A stretch of DNA of 64,000 nt. It comes from Ceratodon purpureus. Taxonomy: Eukaryota; Streptophyta; Bryopsida; Pseudoditrichales; Ditrichaceae. The notes under the pieces were generated by a model that ran no database searches, was not told where the DNA came from, and was given only the letters and a program-made list of their open reading frames with translations. Within the stretch, counting starts at the first letter, position 1. Each line of letters begins with the position of its first letter. The DNA is taken from positions 6,087,585 to 6,151,584 of the forward strand of contig CM026433.1 in NCBI GenBank assembly GCA_014871385.1, written 5' to 3'. A program made the position numbers and the translations under genes. Below are positions 11,428-24,800 of this stretch, in pieces.

Positions 11428-12405
11428 TCAGAGTTTACGAACCTCGAACTCAGCTTCGGAGACCTCCGCAAATACCAGTGTGTCCCCCATCTTCAGGTGG
11501 TTTAGGGCGACGAAGTCCACCCACCCTTTGGTGAAGTGGCAGAAGGTCTGCTTCGAAGAAGTGTAGCGGGCCGATTTCACCTTCACTGTTTCGAGAGGAC
11601 CAGCGAGGTTGTACCAATTGCCGTCGAATCTGGTGTCCCCTACTGCGCGCCAATAGGCCGTGGGGATGTCCTGAGGAGGAATCGCAATGGCATCAGCAAA
11701 GCAGAAAATCAGGAAGGGATCCCAGGGGCTCGCATGGATGCGCAAGAGTAGAGGCAAATCTAAAGCGCGAGGTCAGCATGTTGGTTCACTCACCAGTCTG
11801 GTGCTCGAAGCCGGCCGGTTATGGCATGCGCGCAAAGTCTTCAGAAAGTGTCCGCGGTCTTCCTCGTACTTCGGGGGGGGGAGCGCTCGACCCGGTGGTG
11901 AGGCATCGCCCAAGTGGATGGTGACTGACAGCGCTGCGTCGTCTACCACCTCGAAGACGAGCAAAGCTGGCGGGGTGACGTTGTTATCGTTCAGGAAGTT
12001 ACGGTAGCCGTCGCCGACAGACTGCCACGCGAGGCGGCCACCGGAGCTGCCCGACGGCTCCATCCGGAGGGGCCACTGCGCCAACGTGGTGATCGACGTG
12101 ATGAGGCTACAGTCGGAGTTTCGGGGCCACCCGGTCCGTTTCCTGAACTTGTGTGGAATCTCCTGCGCAGACCAACACAACTCGAGGGTGAAGAAAGGTG
12201 TAGGGGAACAACGGGAAACTCATGAATGTGACACGAAGCAGGAAGGCAACGTCGAGGGGGTTACCAGTTGAGCGAAGTGGGAGTGCGAGGAAATCATCAG
12301 CGTGAAGTAGCACACTCGGCACTCCTCCAGGTCGGCGACAGCTCTTTTCTTCACAGCCTCCATGTTGATAATGTCCTCTGCCTCGAAGACGACCACCTGG
12401 AGGAG
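11428..12405 (-). CDS. Tandem B3-domain protein (REM-like)
   Basis: Proposed exons on the - strand are 12405-12265, 12162-11794 and 11670-11428, all with GT-AG introns. Domain 1 spans the first intron: CYFTLMISSHSHF, then EIPHKFRKRTGW and LLVFEVVDD. Domain 2 is in the last exon: DIPTAYW, then GWVDFVALNHLKMGDTLVF and a terminal beta strand EFEVRKL before the stop. The spacing of the IP.F, GW..F and GD.LVF elements is that of plant B3 DNA-binding domains, most like the REM group, which act in the nucleus as transcription factors. The frame is open throughout. The start is uncertain: an ATG at 12363 gives MEAVKKRAV, while the exon is open upstream to a TTTGCAG acceptor. It is the only antisense unit among the + strand fragments. 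Confidence 0.7.
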
Positions 12406-13387
12406 CTGCAAACAAACGAATGGGAGCAGCAAGAGCAGAGACGAGAGAGATCGCAGCGAGATAGAACAGGACAAGTGCCTCGCACAATGGCCATGGCCAA
12501 TTTACAGGAAACAGAGGAGAAGGAGTTAATTGCACCTGCCCAGGGGCGGCAGCAGGGTCTGCGTATCACTCTGATGGTGGACAGCTCGGAGCCGAGCCAT
12601 TAGACGAAGGAGACCTCTGTAGTGCCAAATCAGGAAAGCCATGAGCTAGCCATCAGGTCCTGCATGATGAGGATCCGATCCGGTTGGCGGCGAATGATGA
12701 CGGAAATCGTCATCATTGTCCTCGGCCGGGGCATAGATTCTGTTAAATTTTGTTCAGAATCAGCGCATGTCTCAGCTTGCGGATGGCACATATGACATTA
12801 TGGAGGAGAGACAGAAATTATCTGAGGAGGAAGTTGTTCCTCAGCCTCAGCCTATCTCGAGCATGGCCGCTTAGAGACACGGCCAAGTGAGAACTCGTTC
12901 CCTCCAGTTCCAATTGAAGATGAGTCGGACGTCGAATCATCCACAGAGGATGGAGAAGGGAAAGGAGACGATGTTTCTTCATATGCCACCAGCGATGCTA
13001 GTTCAAGCTCTTACGAGTCACCCGGGAGGATTCTTGTTAAGAAACTCACCATGGCTTTGAAGGCATTGCAGGCCTGAATCTGAAACCCAACCCTTTTCTG
13101 CATAATTCGCACCCTTTATGTGTTCTTCTTTGTATTGATCCTCAATTGATGCTTCATGGAGATAATTTAGAAGGAGGGTTGCTAGAGGAATCAAGCAGAT
13201 TTCGTTTTCATACTTTGAAGCCAACTCTTGATGTCCTTACAGGAGCACAATTCTCTTCCTGGTTCAACGTTACCCTCTCCGTCATTAATTTCAATTGTCT
13301 CCCTTCTCTACTCAAATCCTCTTCTGTAGCCTATTGTAAGCACCCTATCATCTTCAGGGTGAAGATATTAACAGATTCTTAATGCAG
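12406..13387. other. No firm gene; acidic low-complexity frame
   Basis: Around 12900-13080 on the + strand a Ser/Asp/Glu-rich frame (DESDVESSTEDGEGKGDD, then SSSSYESPG) runs to a stop after ALKALQA. It resembles the acidic tail of the F-box-like gene at 28.7 kb in composition only. No domain is recognised. Confidence 0.35.
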
Positions 13388-13962
13388 ACCTACATCGATT
13401 GCGTTCACGTCAAGAAGGCTGAGAAGGGTCGAATGCAGGCTGATGATCCTATGGAGGCGGACAAGGATGGTAACAAGGAGGGTGAACAGGAGAGAGACAC
13501 AGAGGGTAATTCCTCAGATGCAGTAAACGAGGCAAAGGTATTAGAAATGCCCTTCTACAATTTTCATTGTTATATTCATCAGTTCAACCACGCTCAGTAA
13601 TCTAAAACACGTGATCTCACTGTCGCTATTCGTGTGCTCAGCACCGAGTGCAGTCTCACTCTGCATTCCTGTCCAAGCAGGATAACCTACCAGTCATTGG
13701 AATACTACATGTACTGTATTTGACTCTGTGGATTTGATGGCGATCTGCGATTGACCACAAAAAATTGGGTTCAACTCAGCAACGATTCCTGCGTGTTTCA
13801 TTATAGAGCTTGTGTCTAACTGTTTACACGCACTATTGGTATGTGCAGATTCAAAAACTTCAAGAGGTAGCCAAGCTCCCAGACATCTATGACAGACTTT
13901 CAAGGTCGCTGGCCCCCAGCATTTGGGAACTTGACGATATCAAGAAAGGTCTACTTTGTCAG
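13388..13962 (+). pseudogene. MCM4 helicase subunit fragment (two exons)
   Basis: Exons 13388-13537 (TYIDCVHVKKAEKGRM plus an acidic linker) and 13849-13962 (IQKLQEVAKLPD, YDRLSRSLAPSIWEL, KKGLLCQ) join in phase. These are the stretch just before the AAA+ motor of MCM4, a subunit of the MCM2-7 replicative helicase. The Walker A exon that should follow (starting LFGG) is not found, nor are the N-terminal OB-fold exons. Both exons are open, so the piece is recent or spared, but it cannot encode a helicase. Confidence 0.88.
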
Positions 13963-14697
13963 GTTTGTTGATAGGGTCATAAATTTGCGATTCCTTGAAG
14001 CATAAAGATAGAAGCTGACATCTTTGAAAATATCAATTACCGATGTTGTATGGTGCACAACTGTACTTTGCTAATGGTTGGTGTTCAGGATCCTCCACAG
14101 CATGCTGTTGATATGCTTCTGCCTGAGAATGATGTTTGTGAATTGTTTCACTTAAAGACCTGCCTCACCCGAAAAGTTCACCTCTCCTTCTGTGAAGGTA
14201 TTGTCACGGGCGAGCCGCAGGACCTCTTTTGCTAGATTGCTGTGGAGATGCACAGGACGTGTACTCATCCTACGGGAGACACTGAGATCTTCTGTATTCA
14301 TTTGAGTTCAGTTTCTTGCTCTGGAATTAGATCTGTATAATCTTCATATTCTACATTCGGTTTCAGTATTGTTGGCTTCTCAGTGTTAATAATTGAAGCT
14401 GATAGAAACGGACACTCGGTAATTGATAAATACATGGGATTTTCAGTAAATACGAATTAAATAGGTTGTCTGAATTTGCATTACAGTTTTTTCTTGGTTT
14501 CGGTCTCTTCTCTCTCTTAATTTTCACCTCCAAATGAAGTGTCTACCGTATCTTTGACCACTAGATAGGCAAGGGCCAGTATGTATGGCTATTGTTGATA
14601 TCTCATAGGTATTTCGATATTGATGGGGTTCTGGATTTGTTGTTCGTGTCAACTGAATTTTGTGCTTAAGCGACTACCCTGGGCTTCTTTGCTGTAG
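13963..14697. other. Between MCM4 and eIF3m fragments, no gene recognised
   Basis: A + strand open stretch after an acceptor near 14090 encodes a DPPQHAVDML-type sequence that I cannot assign. The rest is AT-rich. The MCM4/eIF3m breakpoint must be in this interval. Confidence 0.4.
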
Positions 14698-16282
14698 ATA
14701 TGGAGTGCATTTTTACAGTCATCTCGAATTTGGTATCGGAGGCGACAAGTCCTGATGACGCGCTTGCCATGGCGGATCAAATAGCAAACAAGCTCACTGC
14801 TCAGCCTATTGAGAAGCCAGTCAGTCGAATCAAAATGTATGTCTTCTCTCAACCACTTGTTTCTGGCTGTAAGTAACGGATGATACATGTTTTGAATATA
14901 GTGCTGGACAAGATCACCAGATTTTACCCGGGACCATGAGAAATAAGGGTTTTAAATCTGCATGAACAGCAGCGTATTTCTCGTTTCTCCTGAATACATT
15001 TGTGTGCTCCCATCCTGTATAATGCTGGCATTGCACTGCAGAGATCTTAGAGATAGAGCTTTTACACTGCATTGCTTTCCTACTTGGCATTACAGTTCTT
15101 TGACCCCAAGCTTTCTCCCGTGGGACTTGCAGCTTATTTCACTTGTATAATGTGCTTGAGAGCCCCTACGGTCGGTTTTTGATCTTCAAGAGATTTCTCA
15201 AGCTTGCTGTCGCAGGAAAGGTGCCAGAGCTTATTGTGCCCACTTTCAAGCGCATGGATTCATTCATACAGGAATGGAATGTTAGTGAGAGTGACAAGCG
15301 CGATATTTTCCTGTCGGCAACAAACATTCTAAAGGATCAGAAAGGGTATGTTCAACTGATGTTCAATTTAGGGTTCGTATATCAAAGAAGGTCACGGAAG
15401 CCTACATAGCGAACTGTTATTTGCGATCTACGCAGTCCTTAGAGTGTTGTGTGATCTCAAGCTTAGATGACACCCTGCTGAATCAAGTCGTGCCAAGAGG
15501 TCTTCGCTGGATATTGAAACCGAGTTCCCAGTGGTCAGTAATACTGGGTATTTCAGTTCTTCTTAGTGACCAGCTTTTATCTAAAATCTTTTAAATTTCG
15601 ATTTATAACGTTTGGCTGATTGGTGCGTCCAATTACATGAACATGTGTAGGTACACGAAGGACTCTTACACATTTTTGGTGAAATATTTGGCTACCTTTG
15701 CCGCAGCGGACTCAAGCTATCTTAACGAAGCGAAAGAAGAAGCTGTCAGAGCTGTTATTGAATTTGTCAAGTCTCCAGACATGTTTCAGGTTCAACTCGA
15801 ATTAGAACTTCAAAATAGCCGTGCTTACTTTTAGTTTTTAATCAGATTTTCCAGAATGACATCGTATGCCTGTTTCAAGTATTCGTCCTTATTCACGTAT
15901 CAGTGAAGATTGCATGAACTAACTGAGGTTGCTATTGCAGAAACATCGGTCTGGTGACCAGAGCATTTACCGAGTGAGTTTCCAATGTGCTCTACATTTT
16001 ATATATATTCTTGTTGTTTTTGGATACACGTGAACAAATGTTTGAATCTCTGATCACTTCAGTTTTTTTTGTGTACAGACATTAAGATTATTTTTTGCTG
16101 ACGATGGAACTTTTGTGCATGTCAACCATAGTGTGACCTTTTGGATATGCCAGCCGTGAAACAGCTGGAAAGAGACTCCAAATATGCCCCAGTTTATCGT
16201 TTGCTTGAGATCTTCTTGACCGGCCGTCTTTCTGACTACCCCGAGTTCCAGGCAGCAGATGCTGCAACGTTGAAGAACTATG
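14698..16282 (+). pseudogene. eIF3 subunit M fragment with PCI-region exons
   Basis: Four exons, 14698-14836, 15133-15345, 15651-15789 and 16132-16282, join in phase. They encode landmarks of eIF3m: TSPDDALAMADQI, LFHLYNVLESPYGRF, GKVPELIVPTFKRMDSF, AVRAVIEFVKSPDMFQ, CDLLDMPAVKQLE and FQAADAATLKNYG. eIF3m is part of the translation initiation factor 3 scaffold in the cytoplasm. The N-terminal exons and the C-terminal winged-helix end of the PCI domain are missing, and the final donor (GGTATGCATC) leads nowhere recognisable. All four exons are open. This is the longest continuous housekeeping fragment of the left part. Confidence 0.9.
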
Positions 16283-17527
16283 GTATGCATCGTCTTCTCC
16301 GATTTTCCTCTATTGTAACTGCCTATGTTATTCTTGCCATTCATATGACGTAGTAGGATATACCTGTCAAGTGCAATGGTAGGCTTACGGATCCCTAGCT
16401 TCAGAGCTCAGGTTCGGCCTCTGTCATTCTATCAATGACTGCCCTTATGATTGACTGCCCTTTTCAGTTATGCCTCCACTTCCAGTTTACTGAAATAATT
16501 GCTATGCACTTGTAGGCATCGACCACGCCATGGAACGTGCTCCGCAAGCTCCCCTGTAGCAGCTACACTAACGGGTGACTTCTGTCTCACTAGTAGGAGA
16601 GCTTTCTCCACTTACGAAATTACACCAGTGGAATGACAGACGAACCAGCAGCGGGAAAGTCACTGCTAGCAAACCTGACGTTCCCCATCCCGGCTCTTTT
16701 GGAACCTGACGTTCGTGACTGTCTAGGCTTGGAATTTGGCGATGTCTGGCTTCGGACGGTCCCGCGTCCCGATTTATTTGGTAGTGTTTTAGCCTGACCA
16801 ATGGAGTTAGAGATGCTGTGCAGAAAAGGTTGAGGTGATTCCAGCATGGTATAGTAACCTCGTGGTAAGGTACACCTCACCAATATCAAATTTTTACCTT
16901 CCTCCGAGGCGATTTTAAACGGATTAGTGATAACCGTCGAGATGTCGAAGTGGGGTCGTTTGGTGTTACTAGCTGTGGACCTGGAGTGATCCAATTCATT
17001 ATGCGGACCTCACTTTCATACTTGGTTCTTAATACCAGTGTATTTAAGTAATCATTTTCAGAACTACTATTGATGTCTAAGTTCAGGATCCGGAACATAG
17101 AGAATGACAGAGTCGTGAGATTAAACTGAGAACACAGGATTACAGACATGTAAAATGAAAGCAAGGCAACAACTCCAACATTAGGACACGATACACATAG
17201 ACGAGTGTTTTCAGTGTCAAACATCTAGGGTAATTGTGAAGGTTCAGAGTGTATTCACGAACTGCACCGAAGCATACAGTGCTGCTATTAGACAGGGTGC
17301 TTCAAAATGGACTAAGTTCTCCGAAACTGGCCTAATCTCTCTTGAGGTATTATACGCTAGCTGTCCCAATTTGGTGTTTACATTGTCGATGCAGCGAGAA
17401 GGTCGAGCGCTATACAGGTATATTAGGCTTTTCCATTGTCTCACAAACCGAATCCAGGCCAAAATTAAGCTATACAAAAACTAAAACCTGATCATACTGC
17501 TGCTTCTGTATCCACTCTATCTTGATA
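16283..17527. other. No gene recognised
   Basis: Nothing convincing is coded on either strand. Short - strand frames at 16568-17224 have no domain. A CACTAACGGG sequence at about 16567 was considered as a CACTA end and set aside because no inverted partner was found. Confidence 0.45.
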
Positions 17528-19566
17528 TTAATCGGTGTTACTGTAATCGCTATCTGACAATACCAAGGTGCGCCTTTCCTTAGAGGGTGATCCATTCGGG
17601 GTCAGACGCCCATATTCTGCAAAAAACAAAAGCAGCAACATAAGAAAACAGCATATATAACCGTGTTTCTATTTAACAAATTCATTTAGATTACGGATTG
17701 ATAAGAATGCTCTCAATGATGAGTGAAACATATCTCACCGTGCGGCAACTCGAGCGGGATATCTCTGAAGTGAAGCGGCGACAGGGCGATCTGGTCGAAC
17801 ACTGTTTCGTCAGGGGGGCTAGCACCCAATATTCCAATATCATCGGCTGTCGGCGGTGGTGCATGCTCAGCTGAAAGGGCTTGGGCCTGATGTTGAGAAG
17901 CTGCTGCAAATCTAGCCAGCTCTTCTGGAGAGAAGAAGTCCTCTGCACATGTGACGATTGTAAAAGGTATATGTCAATCTGGATTACTGGGAAATGTACA
18001 TACTGTAGATATAACCAGGTCTTAGCATCTACTTTTGGAAAAATTCGTTCTAAGAATATAAATGATATGAAAAGGGACGATGCTCACCAAAATCCGAGTC
18101 AGGGACAGCTGATTGTGTATGCCTCGATGTTCCACAACCGTGAAGTGCTCTGAACTGAGCTCTGTCTCGTCTCACCGACTTCTTTCTTTCTTCGCGAAGC
18201 CACTCTTCCTGCACTTCCTCTACCGCCATACGCTTCGACCTTGCCTCGTATAGGTCCGCGCTGAGATGAGCTAAGTAGGTTAATTTCTCGTTCGGGGTCA
18301 TGTGCGGGTAACCGTGACCTTTGGCTTCCTCCTTCACTGCACACGTGCCCAAATTTCAGGTCCATTCTAAGACATAATTGGTCATTGTTTACATATAACT
18401 AATTCGGATAGGTTCCACTTACTTGCTTTTATCACTGCAATGTCTGCCTCAGAGCGACGTTTTCTTGTTCGAGTCGATGAGCGTTTCGGTGCCACCGGCG
18501 TTCTTCCTCCCACATTGCGTCCTTCGTCATTTCCCTCGTCCATGATTGGATCAGTGCGTCGTTCTGCTCCAAAGAAATATCAGACAATACTTCGAAGAGG
18601 TTGTCAATGCTCGTGAGGGTAAAACTGAAGGCGAATACTATATTGTACTTGTAACTCAAGATGTGCGAGGAGAGGGATGCTGAGATGGAAGTGAAGCGAG
18701 ACATTATGTAGGTGATGGTGTTCTCACCTGCAGCCCTGTTCCCAATGTCCGCTACGTTGTTTCCGGCATCCAAGTCCGGGCCTGATCCATCCGAGTCCAT
18801 TTTCAATTAGGTGTTAGCACACTTCAGAAAAGCTTCTACCATCTCTATCAAATTAGAATACGATTAAAAATTAGTACTGTAGAAACCGCAATCACTAGAC
18901 CTTACCGTTCTGACAGGATATGGTACTGTACGCCGGAGGTCTGATTATCGCCGAAGGTGGCTCGGGAAGGGCAAACTTCAGGTTATATCCACGAACCTTG
19001 CGCTTGTCCAAGGATTTTGGATTTCTGTTTACCTCCCAGTCGTCGGGTGCCCCCTCCAGCTTGCTCTCGTCCACGTTTAGGTCCAAAATCTCGTTGGATG
19101 GCCAGTCTTTGTGCTCGAGGGCACACCTCCGTTTGTATTCCTCGATGGGCTCGAATGCCTTGGTACCGCGGGAGCACATCTTCTCCGCGAAGCACGCCCA
19201 ATTCACAGCGTAGCCCAGCTTCTCAGCTATCAGTCCCCGACCAAAAGCAATTCCGAAACATCGCTGTTTCCCAATGGGCCGTTGGTGTGTGAGCTGAAAG
19301 AGTTTTTCAATTCTGTATCTCTGCCTTGGACTCTCACACGCACCAGGTTTTGCGTACCAGAATGAGCCTCCACTACGCGGCCCCCATCGATCATTACACA
19401 TTGTCTCGGAGACGACATCTTTCGGTAAGGAGTCTGGATGATCAGTCGGAGCTCCAGGCAGGTAGCCCTCGTTGTTGAGTCCCTTCTCCACGTGAAACCA
19501 AAGGGCATCTCCCATGGCAGGGGCCTCGGAGTTGCATCCTCGCAGAGCAGCCATCTGAAAACACAA
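17528..19566 (-). CDS. Unrecognised family gene A (paralogue of gene B)
   Basis: Six exons on the - strand fit: 19566-18906, 18781-18728, 18563-18423, 18336-18088, 17942-17739 and 17616-17528, about 465 residues in all. Exon 1 holds the main domain of about 200 residues with GLNNEGYLPG, RWGP, FWYAKPG, RPIG, RGLIAEK, VNWACFAEKMC and GAPDDW.VNRNP. Later exons give an acidic link, a basic KRSSTRTRKRRSE stretch (possible nuclear signal), a helical GYPHMTPNEKLTYL unit, LHFRDIPLELPHG, and a tail ending RTLVLSDSDY. Gene B at 36.9 kb has the same pieces in the same order with matching intron phases at the five exon junctions I could place. I know no function. It lies just downstream of the TNP2 gene on the same strand, so it may be cargo or an accessory gene of the transposon. 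The upstream ATG choice is uncertain. Confidence 0.7.
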
Positions 19567-21810
19567 TTGCCAAAGTTATTTACTAAAACAAAGAGTCTGG
19601 TCGCACATTCATAAGCTCCAGTCTAAGCCCTTGTGATCAATATTATGGAACAAGCAACAATCCACTTCGGATTGACATAAGAAATTGCAGAATTGAAGAC
19701 AATCGAGGTAAATGATATTGAAAAACTTACAGATGGTATGTGTATAAGGCCGGTTGTAGGGTTTTGGGTTTCAGTAGAATGCGGCGCTCCGAACAGGTGG
19801 GCGTCGATAACGTCTGTGAGCAGAAGGTAAGCTAAACACAATTGATGACCACCCTCCGGATACGTTGGACAGCAAACTATGACACGGACAAAAGAAGACT
19901 GCGTACAAACCAAGCAAAGGAGGACAGGTTATATAGAAATGGGCAGCAACTACAGAGCGACGAATTCAGAGGACGCGTTATCATGCTCCAAGTCTAGCGT
20001 GATGCAGGCCCTACAACAGGATGCCAAAGAAGATGTGCAAGTAATGCAGAGAGACTGTGGGTTATAGCAATTTACCTCGAAATCGGTGATTCCTCCGCAA
20101 TGTGCACACAACGCAATGTGTAATACGGGCGGCAAGCTCAGTTACCATACCAGGACGGATACCTTGCGCGCAACTTCTTCTCCAAGGTATCTTGATTCGA
20201 ACTCGGAAGGACAAGCGAGGAACTGCGCTACCTCCATCTACACAGAACAGCGTGAAGGAAAAAAAGAAGCAGGAAGATTGAGCAGGGCCTGCCACTTATA
20301 CTCGGTAGGGGGACGAGACACTTGATCGGACTGTTTACTGCGCTCTGAAAGGGATGCATTGTGGAGACAGAAAGAGAGGATTAGGGCAACTAGAAGCGAT
20401 GGTTAGCAGATGGAGGAAATGATGTCTTCCTGCATTGCATGATGATGATGATGGGCTACTTTAAGTGGATTTGACATCCTAGTTACTTCCCTGGGTGAAT
20501 CATTGAGGAAACGTCCTCATAAACTTGACAGGCTAAACATATGATTTGACGAAGGGTTATTGGCAATGATGACTCTCCTGGACTTGAAAGCTAGAGGATG
20601 ACCACCACCATATTCCAACAGGTACTCAAAGCCGCGGGTTCCTTAATCCGCCATGGGCGTTACTAACGCTTTTCAGGGCATGCTGTGCTACCATGATCAG
20701 ACAGAATTGAGGATTTCCATGACATCCGAAACCGCAGTGGAAGAGGAACCAGCCTGCATTCCGGTGAAACCAAAACCAAAAGGGATTCTGCTTCCGCTTA
20801 GGCGAACTTAAGGCCCTTCTAAATTGTACAGAATAGTCAGTCATAAGGTCTCCAACAAATCATAGACTACAATACTCTTAGGGGCGCGAAAATTACCTCT
20901 GTGGTCATCACGGGTTATGTTGTGCATGCTGTGCAGCTTGCATCGACCCTTCTGTTCGAACATGTCCAAACAAACGCAAAATCCATAGAAGATGGTGGTA
21001 CAACACTGCAATAACTTCGTTAAAACCTTGGACAACAAAGTTGATTATTTATGTGCTGATTTTTATGCAAACCAAAGAAATCTGCTTCACCTTGAACAGG
21101 GTAAATAATCTACTGTTTGCCTGACTTAATCCGTCCATTTCCCTTGGAATTTGTGGTATACCAAATCTCTGAATCTCTGTTTAAAACACGTACAGAATGG
21201 TATTTAAACTTGATCCAACGTAGTTTAAACGGACGTTAAATTGCATGGACAGATTACCAATTTTTTTAATGTACATAATGAATTCGACCAGTGCTTCAGG
21301 CCTACTCTGAGAGCACCCACTTTGGTAACTAGTTTTTTGTTCCTTATCTAAAGTCTGACAAGTTCGCAGATGACTCATCTATACTACAATGCGAAGGGGT
21401 GTAACAAACAACATTTTTAAACAAAATTATCCGGGTAAATGTGTAAACTCAAACTTTCACGATCCAAGTGAAGATTACATTTTCTGGAGTTATAAGTGCA
21501 TCAGGCTTCGTATTAGTTATAGTTTGGTTTCGACCGAGACAACCAGGAGAGCTCTCGAGAGATTTGAACATCTGATGCACAACAACGACCGGCAGATTCA
21601 CATTAGTTGCGTGACATGGTAGCATTTCCTGAAATTAACAGTAAATTGTATAACAGAACTTAATAGTAGACACATACACTGCCGTATCCTCCATAAAAGT
21701 TTGCCAAGTAACTGTTAAAACTATTACCCCATGTATTGCCCAATCATGTAAACAAGCATTGAGAGTGCCGGGTTGGATAGTGAATACACTTACTTGGACC
21801 AAAACTATCT
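19567..21810. other. Spacer between gene A and TNP2, no gene recognised
   Basis: About 2.2 kb without a convincing coding region. A short ATGATGATGATG run sits near 20437. This is where one end of the CACTA element might lie if gene A is outside it, but I found no clear CACTA terminus or dense subterminal repeats. Confidence 0.4.
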
Positions 21811-24800
21811 CTACTCGTCGTCAATGAAATCGTACAGCGCTGCCTCTGGAACAGGAGTGGCATTTGAAGTTTGTACCGGCTCATCATCCGACATTTCATG
21901 GTGCTCGATGTCGTTGTGGGCTGCCTCATCGTCGTGTTCCACGTGTGCATTCACGTGTTGAACGTCTGCTTCTAACACGAGCTCAGGTCGAGCTTGTCCT
22001 CGCTGCACTTCACGCATCCCCGCTCTATTTAAATCCAGAGTCGCGTTTTGCCGTCCTGGTGCAGAGAGAGATCGCTCAGATAAGGAGTCAACCACTCTCC
22101 TGGATCGAGGATCTTTATATCGTACAACCTTCCACTCTGGATCGACTGGGTCGTTCACAAAATACACCTGCCACAGATCATTACTACCCTCAGATTATAT
22201 TCTCAAAAAAAGTAGCCCATTTCCATGATGTCATCTTATCCACGCGACATAGTATCGTACCTGCCGAGCGTGCGCTGCTAATAAGTACGGCTCCACATGA
22301 GGAGGTTGTCGAGCATTATACTTCACCGACCAGAAGCCATCTTCGTCTTTCCGGATGGTTCGTATACCTTCAAGGTGTGGTTTAATCCATGAGCATTTGA
22401 GTACGCATGGTTTTATGTGCCCATAGTCAACTTCTAATATGTCGTTTATAATCCCGACGTACAGCAATTCCGCTTCAACTGGGTGTTGGTCTGCCCTCGA
22501 GGAGCGACATGTCTGGTTTACAATAGCGGCAACTCCTGCGTCGAAAGATGCGTAGCTTCCGTCAGTGTCACTCTCGGCGCGAAAGTGGTACCCGAAGGAC
22601 CACATGGACGGATGGTGTCTCACAATTGGCGATGGGAGCCGCGAGATAGTAATCAAGTCCGGAGATGGATTATCGCCTTCTCTGCTCATGCCCCGCACTC
22701 GTTCCTCAAGCCACTCCCAGAACGGGGGTAATCTTCGTCGATTCCTGCGGTCTTCGGCGGACTGTAATGTCTGATACTCACTGCAATGATCAACGAAAAT
22801 TAATGAATATCGGCCTCAATTGCCGTCTCTGCGAACTTGAAAATGAATATCTTCTTTTTCATAATTGTATGGATATTCTAGACTCAGGACCATCGTAAGA
22901 CTTCCAATTGTGTGGTTCTCAGTTACACCATACATGTCTATTTGGATGCAGATGCATAGTTCTAGTGTTAACCATTACCTTCCATCTCGTGCATACACAT
23001 GGGACTTGTGTACTGATAATGGATATTAATGACGGTAGGACTCTGGAAACATAGCAGGGTCTGGGATAGCGAGTTGACAAGATAGTTGCGGAGAAGACAA
23101 GGAACGTACCCGTAGAGAGGGTCTGTAACGTTAGAGTTGCGGATTATGTGTTCGTGAAGTTCGACCAGAGATGTGTCATTCCAGTGCTCACTGCGACCAC
23201 GATTCTCCATCACTTCACCGCCGTCTTGCTCGTCTTCGTCCATGTCCCATATAACCCTGGCTGCAACGGGATATAAATTGAAGTGCTCGGTGACGAACCC
23301 CAAAGCCTCCTCATACATGTAGCCCATTGCAATGGACCCCTCGGGTCTAGTTTTGTTCCTAACTAGTCCTTTTAGGTGACCCAAATACCTTTCCACGCTA
23401 TACATCCATCTTGCATGTACAGGGCCACACCAGTATAGTTCACGAGGCAAGTGCAGGGGAAGATGCTCCATCACGTTCCAAAATGCCGGAGGGAAATGTA
23501 ACTCCAGCATAGCCCATGTTTCAGCAACGTACGTTTGTAAATGTTCCAGTTCGCTAACCTTGATTACCTTCTCGCAAAACATTTTGAAGCAATGTCCTAA
23601 GCGGATCACAGCGATCCTCGGTCCATCGGCCAAGGAACCTCGAATAGCTGCAGGCAGTATCTCTTCAATGAGTACATGCCAATCGTGACTTTTCAGAAAC
23701 TGAAGTTTACCCTTCTCCAAACTGACCAGCTTGTCGAAATTCGCACTGTGGCCAGACGGGACTTTTACATTTTTAATGGTTTCCAAGACCCGCCTCTTCT
23801 CTCCCGGTAATAGAACGTACGGTGCACGTGGCATCAGGTAATGGTCGCTGTCCCCCTGCCTCACGAGATGCAACTCCTCCATTACACCGCACTCCTCCAT
23901 GTCCTTTCTCACGGCGATGTTGTCTTCTTCTCCAAATAGAAACCCGGCCATTGTAGCTGCAACGTTTTTTTCAACGTGCATGACGTCCAAAGTATGTCTC
24001 ACTGGGAGCTCCTGTTACAATGCGGATAAAATGTTCAGCAAAACCAAGCCTACCAGATACTCACGACTTACACCTTGAAAATGGCAAATTTGAACATTCA
24101 AGACTTAACCAGACACAAAATATCAATTGAGAGTTGGGGAGTGCAAGTTTTGCAACAGAGATGAAATTACAGGAAATTGATTGACATGTACGTGCCGTAA
24201 AGGACCAAACATCACCAGTGGCATCGCCCGTATAATAAAACATGGAAACTAGACAATTAGCAAACACTCTCCGATTAAGCATGAAAATCTATATGTCATA
24301 GAGATTAGAGGCTGTAACCTATCGGTCAGGTTCAAGATGACTATGGGTCGGAAGCACAACACATTCCGCTAATTTAATTCTCTGTCTCTCCGGACTAGAG
24401 ATTAAAAGACTTAAAGAGAGTTGGACAGTGTCACTCGAACTGCACATCTCCGGGAAGTAGTGGCATACGCGGTTCGGATACCGGATATGTCCCTCGTTGT
24501 TAGCAGCACATCTGTAAATCGAGTAACTTCCTTGAAAAAACCCAACTACGCAGGTAAGAAACGGAAAGCTATAATCTACTCGTCGATTATCTGAGGATAC
24601 CATATCAATGTGCTTCGGACTGACATCGGAGCAAAGCGATTCTATTCTGCCTGAGATTACAGATGGAGGAAGACGTATTAAAGAGAGAGAACAGAGACAT
24701 TGTAAACTGGGTCCATACCTTCCAGTATGGTAGACGGTAGAGCGATGACACTCGTTTGATGCCGTTTCTACGGACCGGGTCATTCTGAGATGGTCTACCC

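Noticed and set aside
5926-16282. Processed (retro-copied) pseudogenes
   Set aside because: Squalene synthase, carrier, MCM4 and eIF3m pieces retain introns with GT-AG ends and have no poly(A) tract, so RNA-mediated copying is unlikely.
16567-16600. CACTAACGGGTG... as a possible left terminus of the CACTA element
   Set aside because: No inverted counterpart was found on the right side and no 3-base target duplication could be identified.
21376-21410. TACTACAATGCG... resembling the hairpin at 35659 as a second element end
   Set aside because: The first base is wrong for CACTA and there are no dense subterminal repeats beside it.
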